A stretch of 64,000 nt of DNA from Coenobita brevimanus (taxonomy: Eukaryota; Arthropoda; Malacostraca; Decapoda; Coenobitidae): assembly GCA_032717465.1 (NCBI GenBank), contig CM064632.1, positions 29,181,391-29,245,390 of the forward strand. The letters run 5' to 3'. Below the pieces are notes generated by a model, which saw only the letters and a program-made list of their open reading frames with translations, was not told the DNA's origin and made no database searches. The stretch's first letter is position 1. Each line of letters begins with the position of its first letter. The position numbers were made by a program, and so were the translations under genes. Shown here piece by piece: positions 13,541 to 24,589 of this stretch.

Positions 13541-14149
13541 CAGGGATAAGCCATCAATAAATACAGGGCAGAAGAGAGATAGTGTGTGTGTGGTGCTCTG
13601 ACTGAACTGTGTTGGTGGAGAGTTGAGGAATTGATGTGTTTCGTGTGATGGTATTTGTGGAAGGGGTTTTTGGTGGGCGAAATGTGGGAGGCTGAAATGT
13701 TAATAATGCTTCTGATTCCTATTTACCTCATTCAGGAAGTGGTAACATGTTTAGGGTGGTGGTGGTGGTGACACACACACACACACGACAGAGAGAGAGA
13801 GAGAGAGATTCCCCTCACCGACATCCTCACTGATAAACACTTGTCAAAATAAAAGACTGGCAAGAGTAACGAACGATATTAACAATCTATTAGCCAATGA
13901 TAAAATATAAATAATTGGCAATTAACGCAGAGATAACGAGTCACTGGTGCATACTGAATTTTTTACTGGATTACGTGATTCATTAGTTTATTTCTCAAAC
14001 CCTTGCACGAATTTATTCAGTTTGGGAGGGCACCCTTATAAAGTTCGAAATTCTCTTGGACAAAATAGAATCGTGTGGCGGAGTCAAGAACATAATTCAT
14101 AATTTGTCCAAGCAGTGAAAATTTTACCTACCCACTGGTCTGATGACAT

Positions 14150-14352
14150 TAATATTATTCTCGTTGCATCAAGGTGATTATAGTGTAAAAAAAAAAAATC
14201 AAATTGGAGGGATTATATACATACATACATACATACATACATACACAACAAACCTAATCTCATATTATTCTCGCTGCATCAAGGTGATTATAGTGTTAAA
14301 AAAAATGGAGGGATTATATACATACATACGTACACAACATACCTAATCTCAT
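14150..14352. repeat. ~120-bp tandem duplication with (ACAT)n
   Basis: ATTATTCTCGTTGCATCAAG, GTGATTATAGTGT and GGAGGGATTATATACATACA occur in the first unit and again with few changes from about 14262. The unit ends ACCTAATCTCAT. The tetranucleotide tract inside is longer in the first unit. Confidence 0.85.
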
Positions 14353-14889
14353 TCACCTCTCCAAACCATGATGCTCCCTTAAGCTTAATTTCATCGTGTG
14401 GGAACGGAAAGAATGAACCACAATAAGATGTCGCCGCACCGAAAGGGTTAAACTTTGAGCTGAAGCAACAAAACTGATTATATGAGCCAATTTGACGGTG
14501 CCGTGAATTATTTAAATAGAGAAATTATAGTTACACGTGCGATAGTTGTGGGGAGATATAGTTTTAATAATGTCAGCGTACTTTTCCCCAGTTTCGGTGA
14601 GTAATAGAATGACTGGATGTGAGTTTTAAATCTGTTTCTGTCAGTACTGGCAATATCACGGCTGAAGATGGAAGGATAAGAGGAGAAATAGGAGCAGAGT
14701 AGAAAGTCAAAAAGTCCAGACGAAAATGGGCTGGTGCAACAGCAGAGGAATGGGGACTGAAAGAGTTTGTAGTATCATGTGTCTGCCGTCCTTCCCTAGG
14801 CCTCCCCACTACAACAGAGAGTAGGGAATCAGGGGGGGTTTACAAGCTTAATTCCAGTTTCCTTTATACAGTGTTTTAGAGGAGTATGC

Positions 14890-15780
14890 AGTGTATTACT
14901 AAGACATACCACACTTCACACTTCCGCACCGCACACTACCACACATTTATGTCACATTAAATGCTACCATAACATACACTTACGAGTATAGACCACTTAC
15001 TACCATATCCCATACTCACACATACACGATTACACAACACACTACCACACATCTCTCTGCAACACTTCACACTATTGCACCTAACACACACATTGCCAAA
15101 TTTCAAAACTACCACACCATACACTCCCTCATTACACACTACAACATTTCACAAACCAACACAACACATTTCTACATACGTCTTTTTACCACACCAGACA
15201 CTATCACACCTCATACTCACAACACACCACCATAACCTCCCCCCCCCCGCACACACATAGAAACTACACACTACTTTACCATACACATCCACACCATACA
15301 CTCAAGGCCTCTCACTGTCACATCTCGCACTGCTATACTACACACTGCCGGATCATATACTACCACACTTCTCTTTGCCACACCATACACTACCACCCCT
15401 CCCTCTCTCTACCGTAACAAACACTACCACATCAGCCAATCCCACACAACGCACTACAAAACATCACGTTCCCAAACGCACACTACCACTCCTCACACTA
15501 CCACGCCGCATTATACCACACACCTACCTGGCATATCACACATCATGACACCTCACACTTACACACACTGCCAAACTACACACTACCACACCATATACTG
15601 TACACCCACAACGCACACTGTCACATATCACACTCCCACACTGCATATTATCACACAACTCTCCCTCCCACACCAAACACACTACACACTCACACCGCAA
15701 ACTTCCATACACAACCACACCTCACACTGTCACACTATACACTGCCACACCACAGTTCAAACACATGCCTCAATCACACC
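14890..15780. repeat. Degenerate CACACTACCACACC minisatellite
   Basis: About 900 bp of variants of CACACTACCACACC and CACACTGCCACA, the same unit type as 5270-5960, suggesting a shared source. Strong C/A bias on the plus strand; open frames are compositional. Confidence 0.85.
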
Positions 15781-16299
15781 TCTCTCCTTCTCTCTTCTCA
15801 TCGCCTACAGTTAAGGAATTTCTAGTATCCTGTATACACTGTTACCGGTACTATAACATGCATTTAATTACGGAAAGATTAGGTGTTCCCTAATTCTTGC
15901 TTATCTTTAATCTCCTTCCCGTAAGAGATGGTTTTAATAACCTGTACACGATGCCACTGTTCCACTTATTTAATTACAGGAAGATTAACTGTTATATAAA
16001 ACTGCATCAGGGCGGCAAACAAAAGAATCATATAACAAGACTCGATTTTTCGTCAGAGGTAAATAGAAACGATCACGGTTTTTACGTGACCATTTGGTGC
16101 TGAAAATGAATGGAAATTAATTACGTTTTACCTCAGTATGCCTGAAATACGAATCAAGCTGTAATTTTCCTGAAGCAGATACCGTGTGCTGGAACTGAAG
16201 CTTTTAAGGTAAGACAACTGATAAACACTTTCGTTGTTTATCTTTGATGATGTCATCTACTAAGTGTTGTAGATTTTTCATGATATCGTTTCCCCAGTT

Positions 16300-16400
16300 A
16301 TCGTCATCATCATTATGACTATCATCATCATCATCATCATCATTAACATCAATAGGAAGATGGAGATGGTGATGATGATTATCATCATCACTCTGCGTCA
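16300..16400. repeat. ATC/ATG trinucleotide tract
   Basis: (ATC)n runs around 16319-16345 and 16369-16390. Short and interrupted. Confidence 0.8.
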
Positions 16401-16473
16401 GTTTACTCCAGGTCAAAAGCCTCCCACAACGTTTTCAACAATTCTACAGACTTTTTCAACATATAATGACAAA

Positions 16474-16474
<1 letters not shown>

Positions 16475-16568
<94 letters not shown>

Positions 16569-16573
16569 GAGAC
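16475..16573. repeat. (GT)n-(GA)n compound microsatellite
   Basis: A GT run passes directly into a long GA run that ends in a T-rich stretch. Confidence 0.96.
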
Positions 16574-16754
16574 TTTTTTTTTTAATTCCCCCAAAGGACT
16601 GACTGTAATTACCTTGATTGCATTTAGTGACAAAAGCTGAGTCATTACGTTCAGGTCAATTGAACTGCCTGAAGGCTGACAAAAAGGTGGAGACAGCAAA
16701 GGAAAAATCAGGACAAGGAAAAAGCAAAAACAAAATAAGGAGGAAAAATAAAAG

Positions 16755-16755
<1 letters not shown>

Positions 16756-16793
<38 letters not shown>

Positions 16794-16851
16794 CGGAGAA
16801 AGTTATGGCACAACGTTTTCTCTACCTATGCGTCCTTTCAATATTCGTTAT

Positions 16852-16915
<64 letters not shown>

Positions 16916-16940
16916 GCACGCACGCACGCACGCACGCGCG
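16756..16940. repeat. Two (CA)n tracts, the second ending in (GCAC)n/(CG)
   Basis: CA runs span about 16756-16793 and 16853-16912. The second changes into a CGCA tetranucleotide run ending CGCGCG near 16940. They are separated by about 60 bp of unique sequence. Confidence 0.95.
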
Positions 16941-17046
16941 ATCGCAAACAAAATATGGCATTGGTTTTCACCCCCAACTCTCGTCCTTGAATCTGAGTTT
17001 TTTTGTTTTTTTTTTTCCTGCTACCTTTAGACAATTTTATTCAGCC

Positions 17047-17411
17047 CGGGTGGGATCCTCAAACATACTTACGGTCAATTCCCTGACGTAACACGAATTA
17101 TGCTTCTACAGAAAGTACTAGACAAGGGATTTATCACTCATTGCCCTGGTTATCCTGCAGAAAGACAGTCATAACCTGCAGTAATCATCGCCTCGTAACT
17201 AAGATCTATTTATATGCTACAACAGGTGACGGAGGAAGATTCGACAGCCTCTTTGTCTATCTATCTCTCTACTGCCAGACGCCTTAATCCAGTATGGGGT
17301 GGCCACAAACAAATTGCCTCCATGTCGCCCTGTCCTCTTTGTCCTTCCTGCAAATCAATACCAGAGTTACGACAGGGATACTGATCGTAAGTGCAATTGT
17401 GTACCCCAGTG
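17047..17411 (+). mobile_element. MITE-C copy 1, with a nested insertion
   Basis: The left end is GGGTGGGATCCTCAAACATA then TTCCCTGACGTAAC. The right end is GAGTTACGACAGGGA then GATCGTAAG and TGTGTACCCC, the inverse of the left. Terminal repeats are about 50 bp. Compared with the copy at 34212-34497 it carries 76 extra bases (17258-17333) bounded by the direct repeat CCTCTTTGTC at 17248-17257 and 17334-17343. Confidence 0.72.
17258..17333 (-). mobile_element. Short insertion inside MITE-C bearing inverted motif E
   Basis: A 76-bp segment containing CTGCCAGACGCCTTAATCCAG (motif E, inverted). It is absent at the matching place in the 34212 copy and flanked by a 10-bp direct repeat, CCTCTTTGTC. 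This fits insertion with a target-site duplication; local duplication is the alternative. Confidence 0.55.
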
Positions 17412-17590
17412 CAGTTAGGATGTCCCCCGCCCCCCTCCCCAACACAAACACAATGCAGGGGTCAATGAATGCAGCATCAACCTCCTCCAGTTCCCAAACT
17501 CACTCTCATGCTGAATAAAACCCTATGGAAGTAACATGACTACAATGCCAAATATATACGTCACTGGATGGAAGGGGTTGGTCTCTCTGC

Positions 17591-17806
17591 ACGGTATACT
17601 CGTACGGTTAGGGAGCTTACTAACACATCTTCCTTACCGGTTTATTTCTGTATCTGCTCCGTTAATTGTGGGTTATCCATGCAACATATGTCGACACTAA
17701 AAAGGTACCGGTATATGAAGAAAGATTATATTAATGGGTAGTTTGGAAAGTAAATATGTAAGGATGAGGTGTTTGGGAGCCTCCATACACTACGACAATA
17801 CGGGTC
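17591..17806. mobile_element. MITE-B copy 4, diverged full length
   Basis: The left arm has TATACTCGTACGGTTAGGGA and CACATCTTCCTTACCGG. The right arm has GGATGAGGTGTTTGGGAGCC, TCCATACACTACGACAATAC and GGGTC. The arms are inverse but about 20-25% diverged, suggesting an older insertion. Confidence 0.65.
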
Positions 17807-18127
17807 TATACCCTAACCTCTCTACCAATAAGCACCCCCTTCCTATAATACGCTCATTCTTTTAGTCCCTTCAGTACTGCCACGTACTTTCTATATTCTC
17901 TTTCCTCGCTCAAGACGATCACGATCTATTTTTGTACGGTTCTTAAGTGTTCTCTGAGCTGAATAAAATCGTCTGGAGATAGCAAGAATGCACTTTTATA
18001 AATCATCGGCAACATGAGATTAATATTCACTCCCGACACTGAAATAACATCTTCTACTTACATATATATTTCTAACTTAGCACAGGCCAGTCCAGGATAC
18101 TAAATATTGAAGAGATTAAGTAGTACT

Positions 18128-18690
18128 AGATGGGGGTACACACCATCCACTCATTCGGTGTAATGCTGTCTTCGGGTGACTCTACATTGAGTTGTACGCC
18201 AAAAGGTTCACTTCTACCCAAGAAACGATTTACTGCGCTGGGTGGTAATCATATAACTATTAACTACTTTGGGAATCATATAACTATTTGCTACGTTGAG
18301 TGGTGATCATATAACTATTTACTACGTTGGGTGGTAATCATATAACTATTTATTACGTTGGGTGGTAATCATATAACTATTTACTACGCTGGGTGGTAAT
18401 CATTTAACTATTTCCTACGTTGGGTGGTAATCATTTAACTATTTACTACGTTGGGTGGTAATCAACTAACTTTTTACTACGTTAGGTGGTAATCACATAA
18501 ATATTTACTGCGTTGGGTGGTATCATATAACTATTTATTGCGCTGGGTGGTAATCATATAACTATTTATTGCGCTGGGTGGTAATCATATAACTATTTAT
18601 TGCGCTGGGTGGTAATCATATATCTATTTACTACGCTGAGTGGTAATCGTATAACTATTTACAGTGTTGGGTGGTAATCTAATATACTAT
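18128..18690 (+). repeat. Repeat D, copy 2, with its end expanded into a 31-bp tandem array
   Basis: From 18141 the order of repeat D is followed (CACCATCCACTCATTCGGTG, GGGTGACTCTACATTGAG, CCAAGAAACGATTTACTGCG) up to CTGGGTGGTAATCATATAAC. That last part, joined to TATTTACTACG, is then repeated about 15 times to about 18690 with a measured 31-bp period. Three adjacent units near 18540-18620 are nearly identical, so the array is still homogenising. A 92-bp (GT)n tract begins 11 bp later. Confidence 0.88.
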
Positions 18691-18698
18691 AGCAGTAG

Positions 18699-18700
<2 letters not shown>

Positions 18701-18792
<92 letters not shown>
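18701..18792. repeat. (GT)n microsatellite
   Basis: A perfect GT tract of 92 bp directly after the 31-bp array. Confidence 0.97.
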
Positions 18793-18795
<3 letters not shown>

Positions 18796-18950
18796 GGGCA
18801 GCCGAAACTACACATTAAAATCGTACCAATACTGGCACAAAAATCGCAAAAAATTCGCTGATGTGAAAAAACTTGATCCCATCACGACTGAAAAACTATA
18901 TTTAATAAGGGATCAAATTTTGACCACAAAACGCCGTTCCCGGCGCCCGG

Positions 18951-19000
18951 TCGGTTGCCGTGGCCGAGTAGTTAATATCTCGGACTTGCGCACTGGGTGG
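18951..19000 (+). mobile_element. tRNA-Ser/Leu-like SINE head (A box only)
   Basis: GTTGCCGTGGCCGAGTAGTT followed by AATATCTCGGACTTG resembles the 5' half of a serine or leucine tRNA. The A box TGGCCGAGTAG (18961-18971) fits TRGYNNARNNG. No anticodon arm or B box follows, so it is not a tRNA gene. I read it as the head of a truncated SINE. Confidence 0.45.
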
Positions 19001-19003
19001 GCC

Positions 19004-19120
19004 AACTAGCACGATCAATTGGTTAGTTGCAAATAACACGATCAATTGATTAGCTGCATATAACACGATCATTTGGTTACCTGCAAATAACACGATCAAT
19101 TGGTTACCTGCAAAAAATCC
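19004..19120. repeat. 27-bp tandem repeat, 4 copies
   Basis: AACACGATCAATTGGTTACC followed by TGCAAAT repeats four times with a 27-bp period. The unit contains ATCAATTGGTTA and small substitutions. On the minus strand it reads as a 9-residue repeat (NQLIVLFA), which is an artefact of the unit length. Confidence 0.88.
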
Positions 19121-19380
19121 AGGTGACATCGTTAGACTAGAACAGCACATAAACGGACCATCATGGGCCCTTCGATGTCACCTTGGCGGCCGTTAGTGAC
19201 AACATTAGTGACTCGGATTTCCTGAAATGATCGCAAAGCGCGCGCGAAGCGCGAGGAAACGAGTGAGAAGTACGAGGAAACGAGTGCGAAGCACGAGAAA
19301 GCGAGCGCGCTGCGCGAAAGCCCTCCGCAGGAGCATGTGCAAAAGGGCCCAAAGGGCCCACGAGCACTTGTCACATAACT
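19121..19380. other. CpG-rich segment with an 11-bp inverted repeat and a 21-bp array
   Basis: AGGTGACATCG (19121-19131) and its exact inverse CGATGTCACCT (19173-19183) enclose a 41-nt loop. From about 19240 a 21-bp unit (CGAGGAAACGAGTGCGAAG) repeats about three times with GCGCGC-rich borders. GGGCCCAAAGGGCCCA follows near 19345. Composition is unlike the AT-rich flanks. Possibly part of a larger mobile element. Confidence 0.45.
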
Positions 19381-19384
19381 AAAG

Positions 19385-19600
19385 CATGTTCGGTGGTCTA
19401 GTGGTCTAAGGCTCTCCGACCCAATGGGGCCCACAAGGGTTTAATCTGAGGGTTGGTTGGGGCTTGTTGGTCACATAATACTACTCATGGAAGAATGGGG
19501 ATGGTCACTCTCACCTTACATATCGAGACTAAGCAGGCTAGCACCAGACCCCTACGCTCATGCTGGGGCAGAAGCAGATGCGATGACGGAAGGATGAATA
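19385..19600 (+). mobile_element. SINE-like element F, copy 1
   Basis: The A box is TGGTCTAGTGG near 19394. A weak B-box-like GGGTTTAATCTGAG follows about 45 bp later. The body blocks GGATGGTCACTCTCACCTTA, ATCGAGACTAAGCAGGCTAG and CTCATGCTGGGGCA are shared with 61583-61780. tRNA-derived architecture is inferred from the boxes; the tail is not clear. Confidence 0.55.
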
Positions 19601-20086
19601 ATTTACTGAGGTGGCAAATTACTGAAACGGTATATTATTCAGTGGGAAAATTACTGAAAGGGCAACTGTTGATGGGCTAAATTCCTGAGTATGTATACAT
19701 TCTGAGGTGAATTATATGTACGTGAAACTGAAGTATAAATATGTGGAAGTATAGAAAAATGTCTGTGTTAACCTTCACTCATCTCGCCGTAGATCCTCCC
19801 ATACACAACAAAGAAGCCTAAATTTAATGACATTTTGCAGCTAAATATTCGTGCCTTCTATCCACATCAAATGGATTTATATTGTATGAATAATTTCCGA
19901 GATACATATTCTTAAAAACTGTAAATAATGTCAGGCTGCCGAGACTGCTAAACCACAAACTCCGGTTGGCAGAGGTTGGGGCAAGTGTGATCAGTTGACT
20001 ACGTCAGCAATAAATCCCAATCAGCCCTCCGATTCCAAGGAGTCGCATCCATCTGGAGCACCTCAACCCATTAATCCACTATGCGG

Positions 20087-20175
20087 CCATTTGGTTATAT
20101 GGTTACCACCCAGAGTACTAAATGGTTTCTTAGGCTAAAAGAAACCGTAAGCTTGCCACTCAGTGTAGAATCAAC
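20087..20175 (-). repeat. Repeat D, copy 3 (inverted, partial)
   Basis: TTGGTTATATGGTTACCACC, AAATGGTTTCTTAGGC and CCACTCAGTGTAGA are the inverse of the repeat-D order. The outer CATCCACTCACT block is missing. Confidence 0.7.
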
Positions 20176-20224
20176 TGAAGGTCTCACTAAGTTAGCTCAG
20201 ACTATATTATTCAGCCAAGAGAAA

Positions 20225-20444
20225 GGCCCGTATTCACATCGGTTACGGAAGCTCCCTAACATCTCTTCTTATGCGACTTATTTAGCTTATTACACCTTCC
20301 TGTCCATCGTAATGCATAAATCATTCCAATATTGCCACTCTCTGCATGGATAACGAGCAAAATGATATTAACCTGCCATATCCAAAAATAAGTCACTAAG
20401 GAAAAGGTGCTAGGGAGCCTCCTTAACTGACGAGAATAAAGGCC
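20225..20444. mobile_element. MITE-B copy 5, full length
   Basis: The left end is GGCCCGTATTCACATCGGTT then GGAAGCTCCCTAACATCTC. The right end is GGTGCTAGGGAGCCTCCTTA, ACTGACGAGAATAAAGGCC. The arms match well and the outer ends are inverse GGCC(C). No matching 3-bp flank is seen here. Confidence 0.75.
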
Positions 20445-20472
20445 TACGTCACTAGAGCCTGAACGTGTTAAG

Positions 20473-20560
20473 TACGGGTACCATCCACTCCCTCATGGTC
20501 GGTGCAATTCTGGTTCTGCATTGTAACTAATGCCATGTGGCTCTGCTTGGCTGAGTGAGT
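20473..20560 (+). repeat. Repeat D, fragment
   Basis: ACCATCCACTCCCTCATGG, GGTGCAATTCTGG and CTAATGCCATGTGGCTC loosely follow the repeat-D order. Diverged and truncated. The next 750 bp to 21310 show nothing I can name. Confidence 0.4.
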
Positions 20561-21398
20561 CATAGACGCCTGAAAGTACTGTAAAGCCAGACATTATTAC
20601 TCAGCTGATAGTAGGTCAAAGAAGTCTGTGTTAGCCTCCTTTACCCTATCACTATATAATTTCAACTGTATACGCAGGAGCCCAGGGTAAGCGTAAGACT
20701 TCACTTGGATAACTTACGAGTATGAGAAATACACCAAGCTCTTTTAAATATGATTATTACTCAAAACACACGAACCATAATAAAGTTTCCCACAGAAATC
20801 ATTCTATACTACCCATATTCCATTCATTACGAAATACACCCCATTTCATGTATACTGTAACTATTTCGCACATTATATAATTCTATCCCTGTTTAACCGT
20901 CTATTGGTCAGGGCACCATTCGTATACTAAGCTAAGTGCGTGAAAGGTACCTGCCTGATAACCTGACTCACCTAGAACACCATGCCATTCCAAATGAGTA
21001 TGTAGAGCGCACGGAAAATTATTATTTAGGTGTAAAAATTCCTGTAAGATTTTTTATCAGAGACAGGATACGAAATAACCCGTCTAATCTTCCACATACT
21101 CGCATGATTCCAACTCCAGTCCCTCTTTTTTACTTGCACTATAATGTCACCTGAATACCTGGGAGTCCCGGGGAAATAGTTATTCAGGCGAAGGTGCTCC
21201 CTAAGATCATTTATCAAAAATTTATATTGTATCTCACATGCGAGGAAAATCCATGAAATACCCAGGCTGGCGTCCCGGCGAGAGATACTGGCGACGGAAA
21301 TCCCCCGCGGCTTAGTGGCAGCGGTGCACCACCACCACCAACTCCCACCACTATTTATACCTACATTTACGATACAGTTCCCTACTCAAGATACTATA

Positions 21399-21536
<138 letters not shown>

Positions 21537-21633
21537 AAGTAAAGAAGAATGAAGCATAATCTAAAATCTCGCAAAGTTATTCATTCCCCCCCAAAAAAAA
21601 ATGAACAAGAGATGACATATTACATTTATAAAA

Positions 21634-21635
<2 letters not shown>

Positions 21636-21676
<41 letters not shown>

Positions 21677-22200
21677 TTTCCCATCTTTTCACCCTCCTTT
21701 CCTTCTTCCCTGTATCCTTCCATCTCCTCCTCCATCCTTCCTCAAATCCAACACTTTCTACGCCACCGTCTTCCCTTCCCTCCCCCCTTCCCTCTCTCCC
21801 ACTCCTTCTTTCCTTCTTACTTTCTTCCATCCTCCTCCTCCTCCCTCTCTCGGCACACCCTCCACAATAATGCTGCCCCCCCCCAAAAAAAAAAAATACT
21901 GATGAATAAACCCATTGAAGGCCTCTTACTAAGCCCCTCCTCTTTCCCCACCCCTTTCCGCCTACCTCCTTCTCCATCTTCCCCTCTCCTTACCTCCAAT
22001 CCCATTTTGTTTCCCCTGCCTTCCCCTTTTTTCCCCTTCCCCTCCTTCCCATCCCCTCCTTTTTCCCCATCCCTTTGCTCTACCTTCTCCTTTTTCTCCC
22101 TCATCCTCTACCTCCAATCCCTTCTTCCTTCCCCTGCCTCCTCCCTCTTCCCCTTCCCCTCTTCTCCTTCTCGTCCATCCTTCCCCACACCCTGTCTTCT
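21636..22200. repeat. (CT)n followed by a ~530-bp homopyrimidine-rich tract
   Basis: A CT run to about 21674 leads into CTTCCTTCCCTCC-type sequence, broken by an A-rich island near 21880-21910. Overlapping open frames on both strands are compositional. Confidence 0.9.
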
Positions 22201-22416
22201 AGTGTGAATAATTACAGCTAGTTAAGATTCTTCCTCTACCGCACAAAGGATAATGACAGCATAACTAAAAAATAATACGATAAAGAAAAGATTATAATGA
22301 TTTAACAGCAGAATAGGTGGGTCCAAAAACTATGGGGAAAAAAAAAAACATAATACGGTTTTTCCTTTGTTCCTTCGCCTTAGTGTGGTACAGATGATTA
22401 TCAATAAATCATAATC

Positions 22417-22457
22417 TCCCTCTCTCTCTCTCTCTCCCTCTCTCTCTCTCTCTCTTT
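22417..22457. repeat. (CT)n tracts and CTTTCCTTCC blocks
   Basis: CT runs, with TTCCTTCCTTCC-type blocks recurring to about 22760 and separated by GGAGGCAAAG/GGAGACAAAG-like segments (a degenerate ~90-bp repeat). Confidence 0.75.
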
Positions 22458-22797
22458 CAGTGGAGGCAAAGATTATACCACAATCCATATTACGTTAATA
22501 TTTTTCAGTTTTTCCCTCTCTCCTTTCCTTCCTTCCTTCCAGTCGTGGAGACAAAGGTAATTCTACAATCTAAATTCACCTTTTTCCTTCCCTCCTTCAC
22601 CATTAACTTCCTTCCTTCTATTCCTGGAGGAAAAGATGAAAGTATAAACTATATCCATTCATTTTTTTGCTCTCTTCTTTCCTTCAATCATTGCCTCATT
22701 CATTCTTTCCGTGGATGCAAAGGTAATTCCATAGACTATCGTTATTAACTTTTTCCTTCGTTTCGTTCAAGCAAAGTACAAGACTCACTTAATCCAG

Positions 22798-22841
22798 CGT
22801 GCCTTTCCTCGGTTTAATTATGTGTTCAGGGGCCCACGCTG

Positions 22842-22873
<32 letters not shown>

Positions 22874-22918
22874 TCCAGCATGCCTTTCCTCAGCTCAATT
22901 ATGTGCTCAGTGGCCCAA

Positions 22919-22976
<58 letters not shown>

Positions 22977-23031
22977 TCCAGCATGCCTTTCCTCAGCTCA
23001 ATTATGTGCTCAGTGGCCCAATATGGAGATG

Positions 23032-23052
<21 letters not shown>
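22798..23052. repeat. Triplicated ~50-bp segment separated by (GA)n
   Basis: GCCTTTCCTCAGCTCAATTA then TGTGCTCAGTGGCCCAATAT occurs in nearly identical form at about 22882 and 22984, and in a diverged form at 22801. Each copy is followed by a GA run of different length. The two later copies look like a recent duplication through the microsatellite. Confidence 0.9.
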
Positions 23053-23062
<10 letters not shown>

Positions 23063-23149
23063 AGTGGCTAATGATGGAAGGAGGAAATGGGGGCGGGGGA
23101 GAGAGGTTGGTGGTCTGAGCTGAGTAGGTTAAAGAGGGATAGATTATTT

Positions 23150-23350
23150 AAAGATGAAAATGTGTTAGATTAGATTAGGTGATTTTAGGATAGATAACGT
23201 TAAGTTAGATGAGATAAGGCTACGAAATGCTACGTTAAACTAGATTAGGTTAGGCTAGGCAACATTAGGATAGGTGAGGTGAGGTGAGGTGAGGTGAGAT
23301 GAGATTAAATTACCATAAGTGATATTAGGTTTGGCTCTGTTAGGTTAGGT
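23150..23350. repeat. Degenerate TTAGGT-like (telomere-type) repeats, block 1
   Basis: Variants such as TTAGATTAGGTGATTTTAGG, GGTTAGGCTAGG and GAGGTGAGGTGAGG resemble decayed TTAGG, the common arthropod telomere unit. Confidence 0.55.
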
Positions 23351-23499
23351 GAAAGTAGAGCATAACTTCTGGTCAAATCAATTTCGGAATACTCTCATCA
23401 GTGCTCCTACAATCTGCTAATCTCCATTCTGTCTCTCGCCTCTGTATCTTATCTCTGCTCCAATTTGCTGACTTGAAGGTGAAAAAGTTTGGCTAATGA

Positions 23500-24515
23500 G
23501 GCGGTATGCAAGGAGGTGGGATGCAGGGAAGTGGGATGCAGGGAGGTGGGATGCAAGGACGTGGGATGCAGGGAGGTGGGATGCAAGGACGTGGGATGCA
23601 TGGGGGTGGGATGCAAGGAAGTGGGATGCAAGGAGGTGGGAAGCATGGAGGTGGGATGCAGGGAGGTGGGATGCAAGGACGTGGGATGCATGGGGGTGGG
23701 ATGCAAGGAAGTGGGATGCAAGGAGGTGGGAAGCATGGAGGTGGGATGCAGGGAGGTGGGATGCAAGGACGTGGGATGCATGGGGGTGGGATGCAAGGAA
23801 GTGGGATGCAAGGAGGTGGGAAGCATGGAGGTGGGATGCAAGGACGTGGGATGCATGGGGGTGGGATGCAAGGACGTGGGATGCAAGGAGGTGGGAAGCA
23901 TGGAGGTGGGATGCAAAGAGGTGGAATGCATGGAGGTGGGAAGCATGAAGGTAGGATGCAAGGAGTTGGGATGTAAGGAGGTGGGAAGCATGGAGGTGGG
24001 AAGCATGGAGGTGGGAAGCATGGAGGTGGGAAGCATGGAGGTGGGAAGAATGGAGGTGGGAAGCATGGAGGTGGGAAGCATGGAGGTGGGAAGCATGGAG
24101 GTGGGAAGAATGGAGGTGGGACGCAAGGAGGTGCGATGCCAGGAGGTGGGATGCAAAGATATGGGATGCAAAGAGATGGGATGCAAAGAGATGGGATGCA
24201 AGAAGGTGGGATGCAAGGAGGTGGGATGCATGGAGAGGGGATGCATGGAGAGGGGATGCATGGAGATGGGATGCAAGGAGGTGGGATGCAGGGAGGTTGG
24301 ATGCAAGGAAGTGGGATGCAAGGAAACAGGATGCAAGTAGGTAGAATGCAAGGAAGTGGGATACAAGATGGGCTGTAGGGAGGTGGGATGCAAGGAGATG
24401 GAATGCAAAAGAGAAGGGATGCAAGGAGGTGGGATGAAAGAATTTGGGATGCAAGAATGTGGGATGCATGGAGATGGGATGCAATGATATGGGATGCGAT
24501 GATGTGGGATGCAAA
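23500..24515. repeat. 15-bp minisatellite, ~67 copies, with 90-bp higher-order units
   Basis: The unit ATGCAAGGAGGTGGG repeats for about 1 kb. Within it a six-unit 90-bp block recurs identically at 23581, 23671 and 23761. Around 23985-24115 a subvariant (AAGCATGGAGGTGGG) dominates. Because 15 is divisible by three, long open frames exist on both strands (up to 365 codons on the minus strand, HASHL-type repeats). None has a signal peptide or a defensible start, so I treat them as by-products. Confidence 0.95.
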
Positions 24516-24589
24516 ATGAAGGTGGCGTTGTTTATGATCCAGGAGAGGAGGTGGGTTGACGACTCGAGCTGTGAAGGTTAACGTAAAGC

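Noticed and set aside
18951..19000. Possible tRNA-Ser or tRNA-Leu gene
   Set aside because: Only the D-arm half is present; no anticodon loop, T arm or terminator T-run.
23417..24514. 365-codon minus-strand and 283-codon plus-strand open frames
   Set aside because: Both are translations of a 15-bp minisatellite. Unit length divisible by three keeps every stop-free frame open. No domain, signal peptide or codon bias.
23500..24515. Possible CRISPR-like array
   Set aside because: Units are contiguous 15-mers without spacers, in a eukaryotic context.
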